The notes beneath the pieces are model-generated. The model was given only the letters and a program-made list of their open reading frames with translations, searched no databases and had not been told where the DNA came from. 64,000 nt of DNA from Conchiformibius sp. (GTDB lineage Bacteria > Pseudomonadota > Gammaproteobacteria > Burkholderiales > Neisseriaceae): contig JASBYJ010000001.1 in the NCBI GenBank assembly GCA_029984035.1, positions 1 through 64,000 on the forward strand. The letters are read 5' to 3'. A program made the translations under genes and the position numbers. This document shows positions 34,771-45,207 of this stretch, piece by piece (within the stretch, counting starts at the first letter, position 1; each line of letters opens with the position of its first letter).

Positions 34771-36180
34771 TTAACTGCGCGTCCAAGTGGTGCCGTCCGC
34801 GCCATCGCGCAAGACAATGCCTTCGGCGGCGAGCAGGTCGCGGATGCGGTCGGATTCCGCCCAGTTTTTGTCGGCACGCGCTTGTTTGCGCTCGGCAATC
34901 AGGGCTTCAATCGCTTCGTTGGACAAACCGTCCGCCGCCGCGCCGCCCTGCAAAAACGCTTGCGGTTCGCGTTGCAGCAAGCCCAACACGCCGCCCAACG
35001 CTTTCAGGCAGCCTGAAAGTTTGGCGGATTGCTGTTTATTGGCTTCGTTGGCGAGTTCAAACAATACCGCCACCGCTTCCACCGTGCCGAAATCATCGTC
35101 CATCGCCGCATAAAAACGTTGCGTGTAATCATTGCTTTGCGTGTCCAAATCAAAATCGGCGGCAGGAACGTTGTGCAAGGTGTTGTACAGGCGGGTGAGC
35201 GCGTTTTTGGCATCGTCCAGATGCACATCGGAATAATTGAGCGGGCTGCGGTAGTGGGCGCGTAAAATGAAAAAGCGCACCACTTCGGCATCATATTGCT
35301 TCAAAACATCGCGAATGGTGAAAAAATTGCCCAGCGATTTGGACATTTTTTCGCCGTCCACGCGGATAAAGCCGTTGTGCAGCCAATATTTCACATGGCT
35401 TTCAACGGGTTTGCCTGCATCGTGATGGCAATCGCAACCGCCGTACACGCCGCAGCTTTGGGCGATTTCGTTTTCGTGGTGCGGAAATTGCAAATCCGCA
35501 CCGCCGCCGTGAATGTCAAAACTTTCGCCAAACACGTCTGCGCCCATCGCGGAACACTCGATGTGCCAACCCGGACGGCCGTTCCCCCAAGGGCTTGGCC
35601 ACGCCGGTTCGCCCGCTTTCGCCGCTTTCCACAACACGAAGTCCAAAGGGTCGCGCTTGTGGCCGTCCACTTCCACGCGCTCGCCCGCGCGTAAATCGTC
35701 CAAAGATTTGCCCGACAGTTGTCCGTAGGCGGCAAATTCGCGCACGGCGTAGTACACGTCGCCGTTGTCCGCAGCATAGGCTTTGCCTTTGCGGATTAAA
35801 TCTTCAATCATGGCAATCATTTGCGGAATGTATTCGGTGGCTTTCGGCTCTACATCGGGACGCAGCACGCCCAAAGCGTCTGCGTCTTCATTCATGGCAG
35901 CGATAAAACGCGCGGTCAGTTCGCCGATGCTTTCGCCGTTTTCGTTGGCGCGGGCGATGATTTTGTCGTCAATATCGGTGATGTTGCGGACGTAGGTAAG
36001 CGGGTGGCCGTGCCGGCGCAGCCAACGGGCAATCATGTCAAACACCACCAGCACGCGGGCGTGTCCGAGATGGCAGTAGTCGTACACGGTCATGCCGCAC
36101 ACATACATGCGGACGTTTTCGGGATTGAGCGGAACAAAGGTTTCTTTGCGGCGGGTCAGGGTGTTGTAAACGGTGAGCAT
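34771..36180 (-). CDS. cysS: Cysteinyl-tRNA synthetase
   Basis: Charges tRNA-Cys. The 469-residue class I synthetase has a zinc cysteine in VRMYVCGMTVYDYCHLGHAR with the HIGH-type HLGHAR, WHIECSAMG, and the KMSKS loop as GEKMSKSLGNFF. The anticodon-binding domain fills the C-terminal third. Length is typical. A DUS is embedded in the coding sequence near 35006-35018. Confidence 0.97.
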   Translation of the reverse strand: MLTVYNTLTRRKETFVPLNPENVRMYVCGMTVYDYCHLGHARVLVVFDMIARWLRRHGHPLTYVRNITDIDDKIIARANENGESIGELTARFIAAMNEDADALGVLRPDVEPKATEYIPQMIAMIEDLIRKGKAYAADNGDVYYAVREFAAYGQLSGKSLDDLRAGERVEVDGHKRDPLDFVLWKAAKAGEPAWPSPWGNGRPGWHIECSAMGADVFGESFDIHGGGADLQFPHHENEIAQSCGVYGGCDCHHDAGKPVESHVKYWLHNGFIRVDGEKMSKSLGNFFTIRDVLKQYDAEVVRFFILRAHYRSPLNYSDVHLDDAKNALTRLYNTLHNVPAADFDLDTQSNDYTQRFYAAMDDDFGTVEAVAVLFELANEANKQQSAKLSGCLKALGGVLGLLQREPQAFLQGGAAADGLSNEAIEALIAERKQARADKNWAESDRIRDLLAAEGIVLRDGADGTTWTRS

Positions 36181-36475
36181 GGCTGGGACAGTTAAAGAAT
36201 TTAAGGCGTTTATTATAACGCAAGTTGCCGACAGGCTGCCTGAAAGCGTGGAGTGCAGACCGGGTATGAAGGGAATGCGATGAACGGGGTATTTTTATTT
36301 GATACCAATCATAGGTTTTATGGATGACGGTATGCGGAATGAAGACAGGCTGCCTGAAAGGATTTGGGAGAGACGGATAACTGATGCCGCGCCGTATCCA
36401 TCGCGAAACGGATTTTTCAGGCAGCCTGTATTTACGGTATGATGCGGGTTTGTGCGCTTTGAGTACAGACGGATA

Positions 36476-37480
36476 ATGAAAAAAACAATATTGCTTTTTG
36501 CATTGTGCGGCGTTGCCGCCGCTTGGGGGCATAACAAGATACCGGTGCCTGATGTGCAGCCTGCTGCGTCGGGTTGGCAGGTGGTGATTAATATTCCGCA
36601 ACAGCGGATGTTTTTGTATCGGGACGGCGAGCTGGATAAAGTGTATCCCGTAGGTGTGGGCAAGGCGCGTACGCCTACGGTTTTGGGTGAGCATACCATC
36701 GGTGTGAAGGCATTCAATCCGACTTGGCATATACCCTTGTCTATCCAACGCGAGCGTGGGGACGGCGTGAAAACGGTTCCGCCCGGACCGGCGAATCCTT
36801 TGGGGCCTGTGTTTGTGCGTTTGGGCAACCCCAAATTGGGCTTAGGTATCCACGGAACCAGCAATCCTGCCAGCGTGCCGGGTGTGGTGAGTCACGGTTG
36901 CGTGAGAATGAAATCGCCGCATGCTTTGGAATTCGCGCAAACCGTCAGCCGCGGTTCGCCTGCGGTGGTCAGCTATGAAACGGCTGCCTTGAATGTGGAT
37001 GATGCCGGACATTTATGGCTGGCAGTTTTTAAAGACCCTTACTATAAACGCAATCTGAAAACCGATGTGTTGCAGCAGGTTATTCGGGATTGGGGTGAGC
37101 AAAACGGCATGGAAATCCATTCAGGGCGCATTCGGAGCGCACTCAAACTGCGTAACGGCAAGCCTGTGTGCCTGAGTTGCGGCAGCACTAAGCAGGCGAT
37201 TTCAGGCAGCCTGATATCTTTGGCTTGGAACAGCGGTTCGATTTTGCCTACGCAGCCGAAGGCAAGGGTAGAGCAATTTGACGAACCTGTTGAGGACAGC
37301 CTGCCTGAAGGTTCGGCAATCGAAGTGGATGTGGGTGATGCGGATGGCGGGCAGGAGCCGCCTATGGAAGCTGATGTGCGGCAGAGGCTGCCTGAACCGA
37401 TTATGCCTGTCGACAATCCTTATCCCATACCCGTTCCGATGGATGGATTGTTGCTACTGCCTGTAGAAAACGGATATTGA
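36476..37480 (+). CDS. L,D-transpeptidase (YkuD/ErfK family)
   Basis: A 334-residue exported protein; signal peptide MKKTILLFALCGVAAAWG from ATG 36476. The YkuD domain (about residues 25-165) has the active-site motif SHGCVRMKSP and the upstream LGIHGTSNP. These enzymes make 3-3 crosslinks or attach proteins to peptidoglycan in the periplasm. The last 100 residues are acidic and proline-rich, with no recognised domain; DUS copies lie inside the gene near 37202 and 37387. Confidence 0.9.
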   Translation: MKKTILLFALCGVAAAWGHNKIPVPDVQPAASGWQVVINIPQQRMFLYRDGELDKVYPVGVGKARTPTVLGEHTIGVKAFNPTWHIPLSIQRERGDGVKTVPPGPANPLGPVFVRLGNPKLGLGIHGTSNPASVPGVVSHGCVRMKSPHALEFAQTVSRGSPAVVSYETAALNVDDAGHLWLAVFKDPYYKRNLKTDVLQQVIRDWGEQNGMEIHSGRIRSALKLRNGKPVCLSCGSTKQAISGSLISLAWNSGSILPTQPKARVEQFDEPVEDSLPEGSAIEVDVGDADGGQEPPMEADVRQRLPEPIMPVDNPYPIPVPMDGLLLLPVENGY

Positions 37481-37782
37481 CACGGCTGCCGGCCGCTTGG
37501 CGGTTGTGATTTTCAAGAGATGGAAAGCGGTTTAAACGCCTGCATAACCTGATGTTGTGTAGGCGTTTCTCCTTGTACGGCTGCGAAGTTTTTACCGATT
37601 GGCCGCATTTTCGGGCTGCCTGAAGATAAATACGGCTGCCTGAAAGCGAAAACCCCGATATCTGCCGAAGCCGCCCGCGCCTATTCGGAGAAATGCGGAT
37701 AAAGCCTGCGGTTGGGCGGCGGACGGGTTAAGAGAGACTTCGATTTGGTACGGCGCGGCTGCGGTCGGCTGATGCCGCGCTT
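37481..37782. other. Intergenic region between convergent genes
   Basis: Contains two or three DUS copies (about 37614-37645). No gene seen. Confidence 0.6.
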
Positions 37783-40167
37783 TTAATCTTGCAACAGGCT
37801 CAACAATGCGGCTTCGTCCAAAACGGCCACGCCCAAGGCATTGGCTTTTTCCAGTTTGGAGCCTGCGGCATCGCCTGCCACCACATAATCGGTTTTTTTG
37901 GATACGCTGCCTGAAACTTTGCCGCCTGCCGCTTCTATCAGAGCGGCGGCTTCATCGCGTTTGAGAGTGGGCAGCGTGCCGGTGAGTACGAAGGTTTTAC
38001 CGGTAACGCGACCGTTCGGGCTGCCTGAAGACGCGGGAGCGGGATTTTGCGGCTGCTTGGCGGCAAGGTCGTTGAGAAAGGCTTCGATTTCGTGCAGCAA
38101 TTCGCTGTTTTGCGGCTGTTTGCGCCAGTCTTGCCAGATGGCGGGGAGGGTGTGGTCGTGATGCAGGCCGTGGAAACCGCCTGCCGAATCCCATAATTCT
38201 CCGGCGCGTTTTTCGCTGATTTTCAAATCGGGCAGACGCGAGAGCCAGCGTGCGGGCGTGGCCAATGCGGACAGGTTGGCGGAGATTGGGGCAGTCTGCG
38301 GGGTAACGCCTGCATCCAGTAAGGCGTCAAGCAATTGTTGCTGTTTGGGCTGCCTGAAATAAGCGGCAACGGCTTGGGCAACTATGCCGCCGATGTCGTT
38401 CAGGCAGGCTAATACGGGCTCGGGGGCGCGGCGCACGGTTGCCAAATCGCCAAAGGCGTTGGCCAATGTTTTGGCCGTGCTTTCGCCGACATGGCGGATA
38501 CCTAAGGCAAACAGCAGCCTGTGCAGCGGCGGTGTGCGGCTGGCTTCGATGCCGTCCAGAATGTTTTGCGCCCATTTGGTCGCCGAAGATTTGCTGTCTT
38601 TGATGGCTTGCAGGTCGCTTAAGTCGAGACGGTAGAGGTCGGCAAAACTGTGGACGATGTTTTGTTCTACCAAGGCTTCGATTTGTTTGTTGCCCAAGCC
38701 TTCTATATCCATGGCTTTGCGGGCGGCAAAGTGAATCAGTCCTTGCGCGCGTTGGGCTTGGCAGAGCATGCCGCCCGTGCAGCGTACTACGGCTTCTCCT
38801 TCTTCGCGCTGCACGGGCGAGCCGCAGACGGGACAGTTTTCAGGCAGCTTATAGGCGGGGTGTAGCGGCTCGGCAGCGGGTTCGGCAAATAAGTCGCTGC
38901 CTGAAATTTCGCGCATCGGACGGCGTTCGGGCACGATGCGTACGACTTCGGGAATCACATCGCCTGCGCGGCGTACGACAACGGTATCGCCGATGCGCAC
39001 GTCTTTACGGTCGATTTCGTCTTGATTGTGCAAGGTGGCGTTGCTGACGGTTACGCCGCCGACAAATACCGGTTTCAGGCGTGCTACGGGGGTGAGCGAG
39101 CCGGTGCGTCCGACTTGTACGTCTATCGCTTCTACGGTGGTGAGTGCTTCTTCTGCGGGGAATTTATGGGCGATTGCCCAGCGTGGGGCGCGCGAGATGA
39201 AACCGAGTTGCCGCTGTTGCGCCAATGAATTGACTTTAACCACCATACCGTCTATTTCGTACGGAAGCAGGGGGCGTTTTTGCGCCATAGATTCGTAAAA
39301 TGCCAGCACGGCATGGATGTCGGCGCAGACTTGCCAGTCGGATTGGGTAGCGGATTGGGTATCGGACGGGGAAGACGGCAGGCTGAAACCGAGTTCCGCC
39401 AACCACAACAATTCGTCCGCATGGGTTTCAGGCTGCCTGAAAGCGGCATCTGTGCCGCTAAAGGCGGCAATGCCGTAGGCGAAAAAGTGCAAACGGCGTT
39501 CGGCGGCGATTTTGGAATCGAGTTGTCTCAGACTGCCTGCGGCGGCGTTGCGCGGATTGGCAAAGGTTTTTTGTCCTGCGGCAAGCTGGCGTTGGTTGAG
39601 TGCGGCAAAGTCGGCTTTGAGCATGAGCACTTCGCCGCGTACTTCGATTTCTTGCGGAATACGTGCGCCGTGCAGACGCAGGGGCAGATTGCGTATGGTT
39701 TTGATATTGGCGGTAACGTCTTCGCCGATGCTGCCGTCGCCGCGTGTGGCTGCCTGAACCAGTATGCCGTTTTCGTAACGCAGGCTGACGGCCAAACCGT
39801 CGAATTTCGGCTCGATGGTGTAGGCGGTGCGGGCAACGCCCAAATCTTTGCGTATGCGTTCGTCAAATGCCAGCATTTCGGCGTGGTCGAATTGTCCCGC
39901 TTCGTTTTGAGGGGAGAAGGCGTTGGTCAGCGAGAGCATCGGTATGCGGTGCTCGATTGCGGCGAATTCTGCCAACACTTCTCCGCCTACGCGCAAGGTC
40001 GGGCTTTCAGGCAGCCTGAAATGCGGATATCGGGCTTCCAAGCTTTCCAATTCGCGGTAGAGAAGGTCGTATTCGCTGTCGGGTACGCTGGGTGCGTCCA
40101 ATGTGTAGTATTCGTGGGCGTAGCGGTTGAGCAGGGCGGTGAGTTCGGCGATACGGCTGGCGGACAT
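37783..40167 (-). CDS. ligA: NAD-dependent DNA ligase
   Basis: LigA seals nicks in replication and repair. From ATG 40167 (MSASRIAELTALLNRYAHEY) the protein has 794 residues; the frame stays open 56 codons further upstream but that part is DUS-rich and not conserved in type. Visible parts: NAD-binding Ia domain, adenylation motif IEPKFDGLAVSLRY, OB fold, zinc finger with CPVCGSPV and CTGGMLCQ, HhH repeats, and a C-terminal BRCT domain (GKTFVLTGTLPTLKRDEA). It is longer than the usual ~670 residues, as is known for Neisseria LigA. Confidence 0.94.
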   Translation of the reverse strand: MSASRIAELTALLNRYAHEYYTLDAPSVPDSEYDLLYRELESLEARYPHFRLPESPTLRVGGEVLAEFAAIEHRIPMLSLTNAFSPQNEAGQFDHAEMLAFDERIRKDLGVARTAYTIEPKFDGLAVSLRYENGILVQAATRGDGSIGEDVTANIKTIRNLPLRLHGARIPQEIEVRGEVLMLKADFAALNQRQLAAGQKTFANPRNAAAGSLRQLDSKIAAERRLHFFAYGIAAFSGTDAAFRQPETHADELLWLAELGFSLPSSPSDTQSATQSDWQVCADIHAVLAFYESMAQKRPLLPYEIDGMVVKVNSLAQQRQLGFISRAPRWAIAHKFPAEEALTTVEAIDVQVGRTGSLTPVARLKPVFVGGVTVSNATLHNQDEIDRKDVRIGDTVVVRRAGDVIPEVVRIVPERRPMREISGSDLFAEPAAEPLHPAYKLPENCPVCGSPVQREEGEAVVRCTGGMLCQAQRAQGLIHFAARKAMDIEGLGNKQIEALVEQNIVHSFADLYRLDLSDLQAIKDSKSSATKWAQNILDGIEASRTPPLHRLLFALGIRHVGESTAKTLANAFGDLATVRRAPEPVLACLNDIGGIVAQAVAAYFRQPKQQQLLDALLDAGVTPQTAPISANLSALATPARWLSRLPDLKISEKRAGELWDSAGGFHGLHHDHTLPAIWQDWRKQPQNSELLHEIEAFLNDLAAKQPQNPAPASSGSPNGRVTGKTFVLTGTLPTLKRDEAAALIEAAGGKVSGSVSKKTDYVVAGDAAGSKLEKANALGVAVLDEAALLSLLQD

Positions 40168-40355
40168 GATAAGGCTGCCTGAAAAGGAAAACGGCGATTG
40201 TAAACGGTTTTCGGTTTTCAGGCAGCCTGAGAAGCGGCGGAGGTTGCGGTTCGGATAGGGGGTGAATATCAAAAGACTGCGGGCTGGGGTAGGATGGAAA
40301 TATGCCGCAGCGGAAATATTGTTCTGCTGCGGCATAGGTTGTTTGGGTTTCGGGG

Positions 40356-41129
40356 TCAGCCGTGGCTAATCATGGCATAAGCGGAATGGTTGTGGATGGA
40401 TTCGAAGTTTTCGCTTTCCACGGTAAACGCGGCGATGCGTTCGTCCTGGCGCAGCAAGGCGGCAATGTCGCGCACCATGTCTTCTACGAATTTCGGGTTT
40501 TCGTAGGCTTGCTCGGTAACGAACTTTTCATCGGGACGTTTGAGCAGGCCGTAGAGTTGGCAAGAGGCCTGGCTTTCCACTAAATCCAACACTTCTTCTA
40601 TCTCGACATCGGCACGGCATTGCAGGGTCAGGGTAACGTGAGAACGCTGGTTATGCGCGCCGTATTGCGAGATTTCTTTGGAACAGGGGCAAAGGCTGGT
40701 TACGGGCACCAATACTTGCAGGGTGTGCAGATAGCTGCCGTTGCGTACTTCGCCGCTGAGTTTGACATCGTAATCCAGCAGCGACTGAATGCCTGAAACG
40801 GGCGCGGTTTTCTTGCGGAAAAAGGGAAAGGACAAACTGATTTTTCCTGCGGGGGAATCCAGACGCGTCAGCATTTCTTGCACCAATGCGTGCAGACTTT
40901 CGGCATCTAATTCTTGTGTCTGCTCTTCCATCAGGGCGACAAAACGCGACATATGCGTGCCTTTTTGTTCGGCATTGAGAAAAACCGTCATCGTTACGGC
41001 GGCAATGGTGTGCTGTATGCCGCTGCGGCTGCGTACGGCAATCGGAAAACGCAAGTCTTTGATGCCCACTTGGTTGATGGGAATGTTGCGCAAATCTTTG
41101 CTGCTTTGTACGTCTGCAATGGTATGCAT
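40356..41129 (-). CDS. folE2: GTP cyclohydrolase FolE2 (type IB)
   Basis: FolE2 converts GTP to dihydroneopterin triphosphate for folate and queuosine synthesis; it is the zinc-independent alternative to FolE. Start ATG 41129 gives 257 residues, the length of the gonococcal enzyme. Motifs VTSLCPCSKEISQYGAHNQR (catalytic cysteine) and FVEDMVRDIAALL are present. An upstream in-frame extension to 41309 crosses a DUS and is not counted. Confidence 0.94.
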   Translation of the reverse strand: MHTIADVQSSKDLRNIPINQVGIKDLRFPIAVRSRSGIQHTIAAVTMTVFLNAEQKGTHMSRFVALMEEQTQELDAESLHALVQEMLTRLDSPAGKISLSFPFFRKKTAPVSGIQSLLDYDVKLSGEVRNGSYLHTLQVLVPVTSLCPCSKEISQYGAHNQRSHVTLTLQCRADVEIEEVLDLVESQASCQLYGLLKRPDEKFVTEQAYENPKFVEDMVRDIAALLRQDERIAAFTVESENFESIHNHSAYAMISHG

Positions 41130-41372
41130 GGGTTGGCCCCTTTGATGTGTGAAGAATATGTTTTGCCGTGTTGGTGTTGTTTTGCCTGCAATCCGTATAT
41201 CGGAAACAGCGGTATGTAAGGCTGCCTGAAGCGTTTTGCCGTGCCGCCGGCCGGCTCGGACAAAAATAAAGCGCGTGAGTATATCACCAAGCCTGTTTTC
41301 GTCATACAATCGCTGCGTTTGCTTTTTTTAAGGTTTCAGGCTGCCTGAAACCGTTGGATATGAAAGAAAATC

Positions 41373-42530
41373 ATGACACATTTCGCCACGGACGTCATTC
41401 ATAGCGCCTACGACCCCGATGAACACAACCGCGCCATCATGCCGCCTTTGTATCAGAACAGTATGTTTGTGCAGCATGAGCTGGGTGAAAACATTCCTTA
41501 CCGCTATTCGCGCCTGAGCAATCCCACGCGCAAGATTTTGGAAGATACGGTGGCGGTGTTGGAAAAAGGAAGGCACGGCTTTGCCTTTGCCAGCGGTATG
41601 GCGGCGATAGACTGTATTTTCCGTACCTGTTTGCGGCCGGGTGATACCGTAGTGGCGGTGGCCGACCTTTACGGCGGCAGCTATGATTTGCTGACACAGG
41701 TTTACGCAGCTTGGGGCGTGAATGTGGTGTTTGCCGATTTAACGGTTCCCGAGCATTTGGATACCGTTTTGGCGGCGCATTCTGTGAAGTTGTTGTGGCT
41801 GGAAAGTCCGTCCAACCCCTTGTTGAGATTGGTGGATATTCCGTTGTTGGCAGCAAAAGCCAAAGCGGCAGGCGCATTGGTGGGTATCGATAACACATTC
41901 GCCACGCCTTATCTGCAAAATCCTTTGGAAATGGGATGCGACATCGTTTTTCACTCCGCAACCAAATATTTTTGCGGCCATTCCGATGTGTTGATGGGAG
42001 TGGCGGCGGTAAATGATGACGGATTGGCGCAAGGTTTGCGCGATATGATGGTTAATACCGGAGGCATCGCGGCGCCGATGGACTGCTGGCTGGTGTTGCG
42101 CGGCATCAAAACTTTCGAAGTGCGTATGAAGCAACACCTTCATAATGCAGGCATTCTGGCGCAACGTTTGACCGAACATCCCGCAGTGGCAAAAGTGTTT
42201 TACCCGGGCCTGCCCGACCACGAACATCACGAATTGGCACGGCGGCAAATGCGCGGTTTCGGCGGCGTGGTCTCCGTGTATTTGAAAGACGACAGCCGCG
42301 AAGCCGCCGCCACGGTGATACGGAATTTAAAAATGTTCCAACTCGCGTCCAGTTTGGGCGGCGTAGAGAGCTTGGTGAACCACAGTTACAGCCAGTCGCA
42401 CAGCGGCATGGCGCACGATGTGAAAATCCGACACGGTATTTTGCCCGGTTTGTTGCGTTTTTCCGTTGGCATCGAACACATAGAAGACATCTGGCGGGAT
42501 ATCGACACTGCCTTGAACAGCATCTTGTAA
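41373..42530 (+). CDS. Cys/Met metabolism PLP enzyme (cystathionine gamma-synthase-like)
   Basis: A 385-residue fold-type I PLP enzyme for transsulfuration or sulfhydrylation in methionine synthesis. PLP-binding features: YSRLSNPTRKILED, the Schiff-base lysine in FHSATKYFCGHSDV, and SLGGVESLVNHSYSQSHSGM. Neisseria homologues are named MetB or MetZ without clear proof; I therefore give no symbol. It precedes rfaE2 by 19 bp. Confidence 0.88.
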   Translation: MTHFATDVIHSAYDPDEHNRAIMPPLYQNSMFVQHELGENIPYRYSRLSNPTRKILEDTVAVLEKGRHGFAFASGMAAIDCIFRTCLRPGDTVVAVADLYGGSYDLLTQVYAAWGVNVVFADLTVPEHLDTVLAAHSVKLLWLESPSNPLLRLVDIPLLAAKAKAAGALVGIDNTFATPYLQNPLEMGCDIVFHSATKYFCGHSDVLMGVAAVNDDGLAQGLRDMMVNTGGIAAPMDCWLVLRGIKTFEVRMKQHLHNAGILAQRLTEHPAVAKVFYPGLPDHEHHELARRQMRGFGGVVSVYLKDDSREAAATVIRNLKMFQLASSLGGVESLVNHSYSQSHSGMAHDVKIRHGILPGLLRFSVGIEHIEDIWRDIDTALNSIL

Positions 42531-42549
42531 CACTCAGACGGAGTTTGCC

Positions 42550-43044
42550 ATGCATATTTACCCCCGACCGGCATTCGAACGGAAAATCGCCGCACCCGAG
42601 GAGTTGGCCGCCAAACTGGCCGCTTTGCCGCGCCCTTTGGTGTTTACCAACGGCTGCTTTGATATTTTGCACCGCGGACATGCCGCTTATCTTGCCCAGG
42701 CACGCGCTCTGGGCGCCAGTTTGATTGTGGCGTTGAATACCGACGCTTCTGTCAAACGCCAAGGCAAAGGCAGCGACCGCCCGATTAACACGCTTGCCGA
42801 CCGTGCCGCCGTGATGGCCGCTTTGGAGAGCGTGGATTGCGTAACTTGGTTTGACAGCGACACCCCCGCAGAATTGATAGAACTCGTTTGCCCCGATGTG
42901 TTGGTGAAAGGCGGCGATTGGCTGCCTGAAAATATCGTGGGTGCGGCACAAACGCTGGCGCGCGGCGGCAGCGTGCATTCCATCCCGTTTTTGCACGAAA
43001 CCTCTACAACCAAAACGCTGGCGAAAATCCGTCAGGCGGGGTGA
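42550..43044 (+). CDS. rfaE2: D-glycero-beta-D-manno-heptose 1-phosphate adenylyltransferase
   Basis: Makes ADP-heptose for the LPS core. The 164-residue nucleotidyltransferase has the HxGH-type site as TNGCFDILHRGHAAYLAQ and the C-terminal VLVKGGDWLPENIVGA, STTKTLAKI. It corresponds to the C-terminal half of E. coli HldE and is a stand-alone protein, as in Neisseria. Probably cotranscribed with the PLP enzyme upstream. Confidence 0.92.
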   Translation: MHIYPRPAFERKIAAPEELAAKLAALPRPLVFTNGCFDILHRGHAAYLAQARALGASLIVALNTDASVKRQGKGSDRPINTLADRAAVMAALESVDCVTWFDSDTPAELIELVCPDVLVKGGDWLPENIVGAAQTLARGGSVHSIPFLHETSTTKTLAKIRQAG

Positions 43045-43621
43045 GATAGGGTTGTGTCAGTAGAATTTGAATTTGTATCGGTCATTCGTGATAAAACCAT
43101 AGTAAATGCATTTAGAAACCGCTTTCATCGAAGCCTTTCGATTCATGAGAAATCAAAAGACAGCCGGTGCGGTATTCGGATTTGCATCAGAAAAATATTG
43201 CGATAATGAATTGAAATATGGAACGGCAAATCAATATGGAAACTGCAAAATGGACCTATAAATCTCAATCTGAGACTCTTGCTGAAAGAGTTGTATATTT
43301 GCGGTTTGGGGTTGCTGAGATATATTAAGGGGTATGTATCGGCCATAGAGAGTTTTGATTGATTTATGGTTTTGAAAAGCAATAATATTTGACCTTAAGG
43401 AAAAAATAGGGATTTCTATAACTCGGTAATAATCTTTTGCGCCCCCAACAGAGGCTGCCTGAAAACTTTTCAGGCAGCTTTTTTGTGTTGCCGAAGTAAC
43501 GGTGTGTATTGATTTGAGACAAGCGGATAGAGGCTGGAAACGGCCTGTACATCGATTGTGTACGGTGTGGTTTCTTCAGGCGGCCTGAAATGGATTGGCT
43601 GCCTGAAAAGTGGTTTGACGG
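43045..43621. other. Intergenic region between convergent rfaE2 and slam
   Basis: AT-rich from about 43060 to 43430 with no recognised gene; contains a DUS terminator at 43454-43484 and further DUS-type copies near 43576 and 43597. Confidence 0.6.
43454..43484 (+). terminator. DUS inverted-pair terminator
   Basis: GCTGCCTGAAAA and TTTTCAGGCAGC with one-base loop, followed by TTTTTT. Confidence 0.85.
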
Positions 43622-45127
43622 TTAAAAATCTTTTTCTATGCTGACAAAAAGTTGTTTGCGTGTTCTTTGCGCCCATGGCTGGTTGCTGCGGATGCGTTGG
43701 TGTTGCCAGTTCAGGCTTGGAGTGAAGCCGTGCCATTGCCAGTCGGATTTGTTGAACGAAACGGCGGCGGTTGTTTCGCTGTTGCGTTGCGATTGGTCTG
43801 AAAAGGCGGCTGTGCCTCGATAGCGGCGTTGTGCGTAGTTGATGCTGATTTTGCTGTTGATGTGAATCTGCGGCCAGTGTTGCAGCCAACCTGCGCCGAA
43901 GCTGTGGCGGTGGTAGGCGGCGTTGTTGGTTGCGTTGTGCAGGGTTTTTTTTTGGGGGCTGAAGCGGCTGTATTGGTAGGAGGTAAACAGGGCGGTATGG
44001 GGTGCGGAGCGGTAGGATGCGGATAGAAACAGATTGTCTTGGCGGCCGTTGTGGCGTTCGGCGCGTTGGTTTTCGCGGTGGCGGCTGCGGTAGTGTTCCC
44101 ATGAGACGTGTATTTGCCAGCGTGAGGTAAGGTGGCGTCCGTAGGCTGCCTGAATGCCTGTGGCGTGGGCGAGCATATAGGGGGCGATGCGGCGGTTGCG
44201 CACGGATTTGCCGGTAAAGTCGCTGCTGCCGCTGAATTGTGCTTGATAAAAGGGCAGCAGGCTGGCGTATTGGCGTTTGTCTTGCCAGTGCCAACCGAGA
44301 TAGGCGCGTCCGAATGCGTCATCGTATTGGGATTGTCGTGCGGTGTAGTAGCTGTTGCCTTCTATGTGGCTGCGGAAGCGGAGATTGTGATTGCCTGCGA
44401 GCGGGGTGTTTTTGGCGGCGGACAGCTGCCAGTTGACTGCCCATGCGTTTTGGGGTGTGTCGGTGCTGCAAATCAGTCCGTTATAGAGGCAGTATCGGGG
44501 TGCGGCGTCGTTGATGTTGGTGTGGTAGGCCGGGCTTAGGGCTGCCTGAAATTGCCATTGGTTGTGTGAGGCAATGCGTTGGCGGTATAGGGAAATATTG
44601 CGGTATACGGCTTCAGGCAGCTCTTGTTCGGCGGAGAGCTGCCTGAAATCGTTTTCGGCATCGCGCCATTGTCGGTTTTCGTATTTTATGGCGGCAAGGT
44701 CGAGACGCAGACGGATGTCTTGCGGATGCTGTTTGGTTAATTCGGTGTAGCTGCGGATGGCGGCACGGTGTTGGTTGTTTAGTCGCTGTAGTGTGCCTTG
44801 GGCGCGGTGAATGAGTAAGGTGTCGGCTTGCGGCAGGCGCAGATAGGTGTTGAGCAGTGCTCGGATGAGCTCGGCGTCATTGCTGTTGAGTGCTTGTCGG
44901 AATATGTGTTCGAGCAGTTGCGGGTTTTGCAGCAATTGTTCGTCTGTGAGCCGTTCGGGAGCGGCTGTTTGTCCGCCGGAGATGGCGTCGGTTGCGGCAT
45001 CGGTTTGCAGTTGTTGAAGGTATTCGTGTTGTTGCCGGTCGAGCGGTTCGGTTTTGATGCTGTCGGCAAACAGTGAGGGAGAAGGGACGGACAGAATGAG
45101 CGCAATGACAAGGGGTGATGTTTTCAT
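43622..45127 (-). CDS. Surface lipoprotein assembly modulator (Slam)
   Basis: Slam is an outer-membrane barrel that moves surface lipoproteins to the outside. ATG 45127 gives 501 residues with signal peptide (MKTSPLVIALILSVPSPSLF). Residues about 25-190 form the periplasmic TPR-like domain (HRAAIRSYTELTKQHPQDIR, LDLAAIKYENRQWRDAEND); the rest is the DUF560 barrel of 14 strands with a C-terminal aromatic (VSIEKDF). It is divergent from hpuA, so it is most likely a Slam2-type dedicated to HpuA. Confidence 0.9.
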   Translation of the reverse strand: MKTSPLVIALILSVPSPSLFADSIKTEPLDRQQHEYLQQLQTDAATDAISGGQTAAPERLTDEQLLQNPQLLEHIFRQALNSNDAELIRALLNTYLRLPQADTLLIHRAQGTLQRLNNQHRAAIRSYTELTKQHPQDIRLRLDLAAIKYENRQWRDAENDFRQLSAEQELPEAVYRNISLYRQRIASHNQWQFQAALSPAYHTNINDAAPRYCLYNGLICSTDTPQNAWAVNWQLSAAKNTPLAGNHNLRFRSHIEGNSYYTARQSQYDDAFGRAYLGWHWQDKRQYASLLPFYQAQFSGSSDFTGKSVRNRRIAPYMLAHATGIQAAYGRHLTSRWQIHVSWEHYRSRHRENQRAERHNGRQDNLFLSASYRSAPHTALFTSYQYSRFSPQKKTLHNATNNAAYHRHSFGAGWLQHWPQIHINSKISINYAQRRYRGTAAFSDQSQRNSETTAAVSFNKSDWQWHGFTPSLNWQHQRIRSNQPWAQRTRKQLFVSIEKDF

Positions 45128-45207
45128 TTTGTTAAAGAATATAAGCAAATTATTAAGAGTTTGTGATTATTCTTTGCAAATGTCAACGTTTTACTTTAAA
45201 ATAAAAG

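Noticed and set aside
39280..40182. 300-codon plus-strand frame opposite ligA
   Set aside because: Antisense shadow of a GC-rich gene; no recognised features.
42106..42996. 296-codon minus-strand frame opposite the PLP enzyme and rfaE2
   Set aside because: Crosses two well-supported genes; no start site or domain.
43470..44294. 274-codon minus-strand frame overlapping slam
   Set aside because: Proline/arginine-rich shadow of the slam gene in another frame; no domain.
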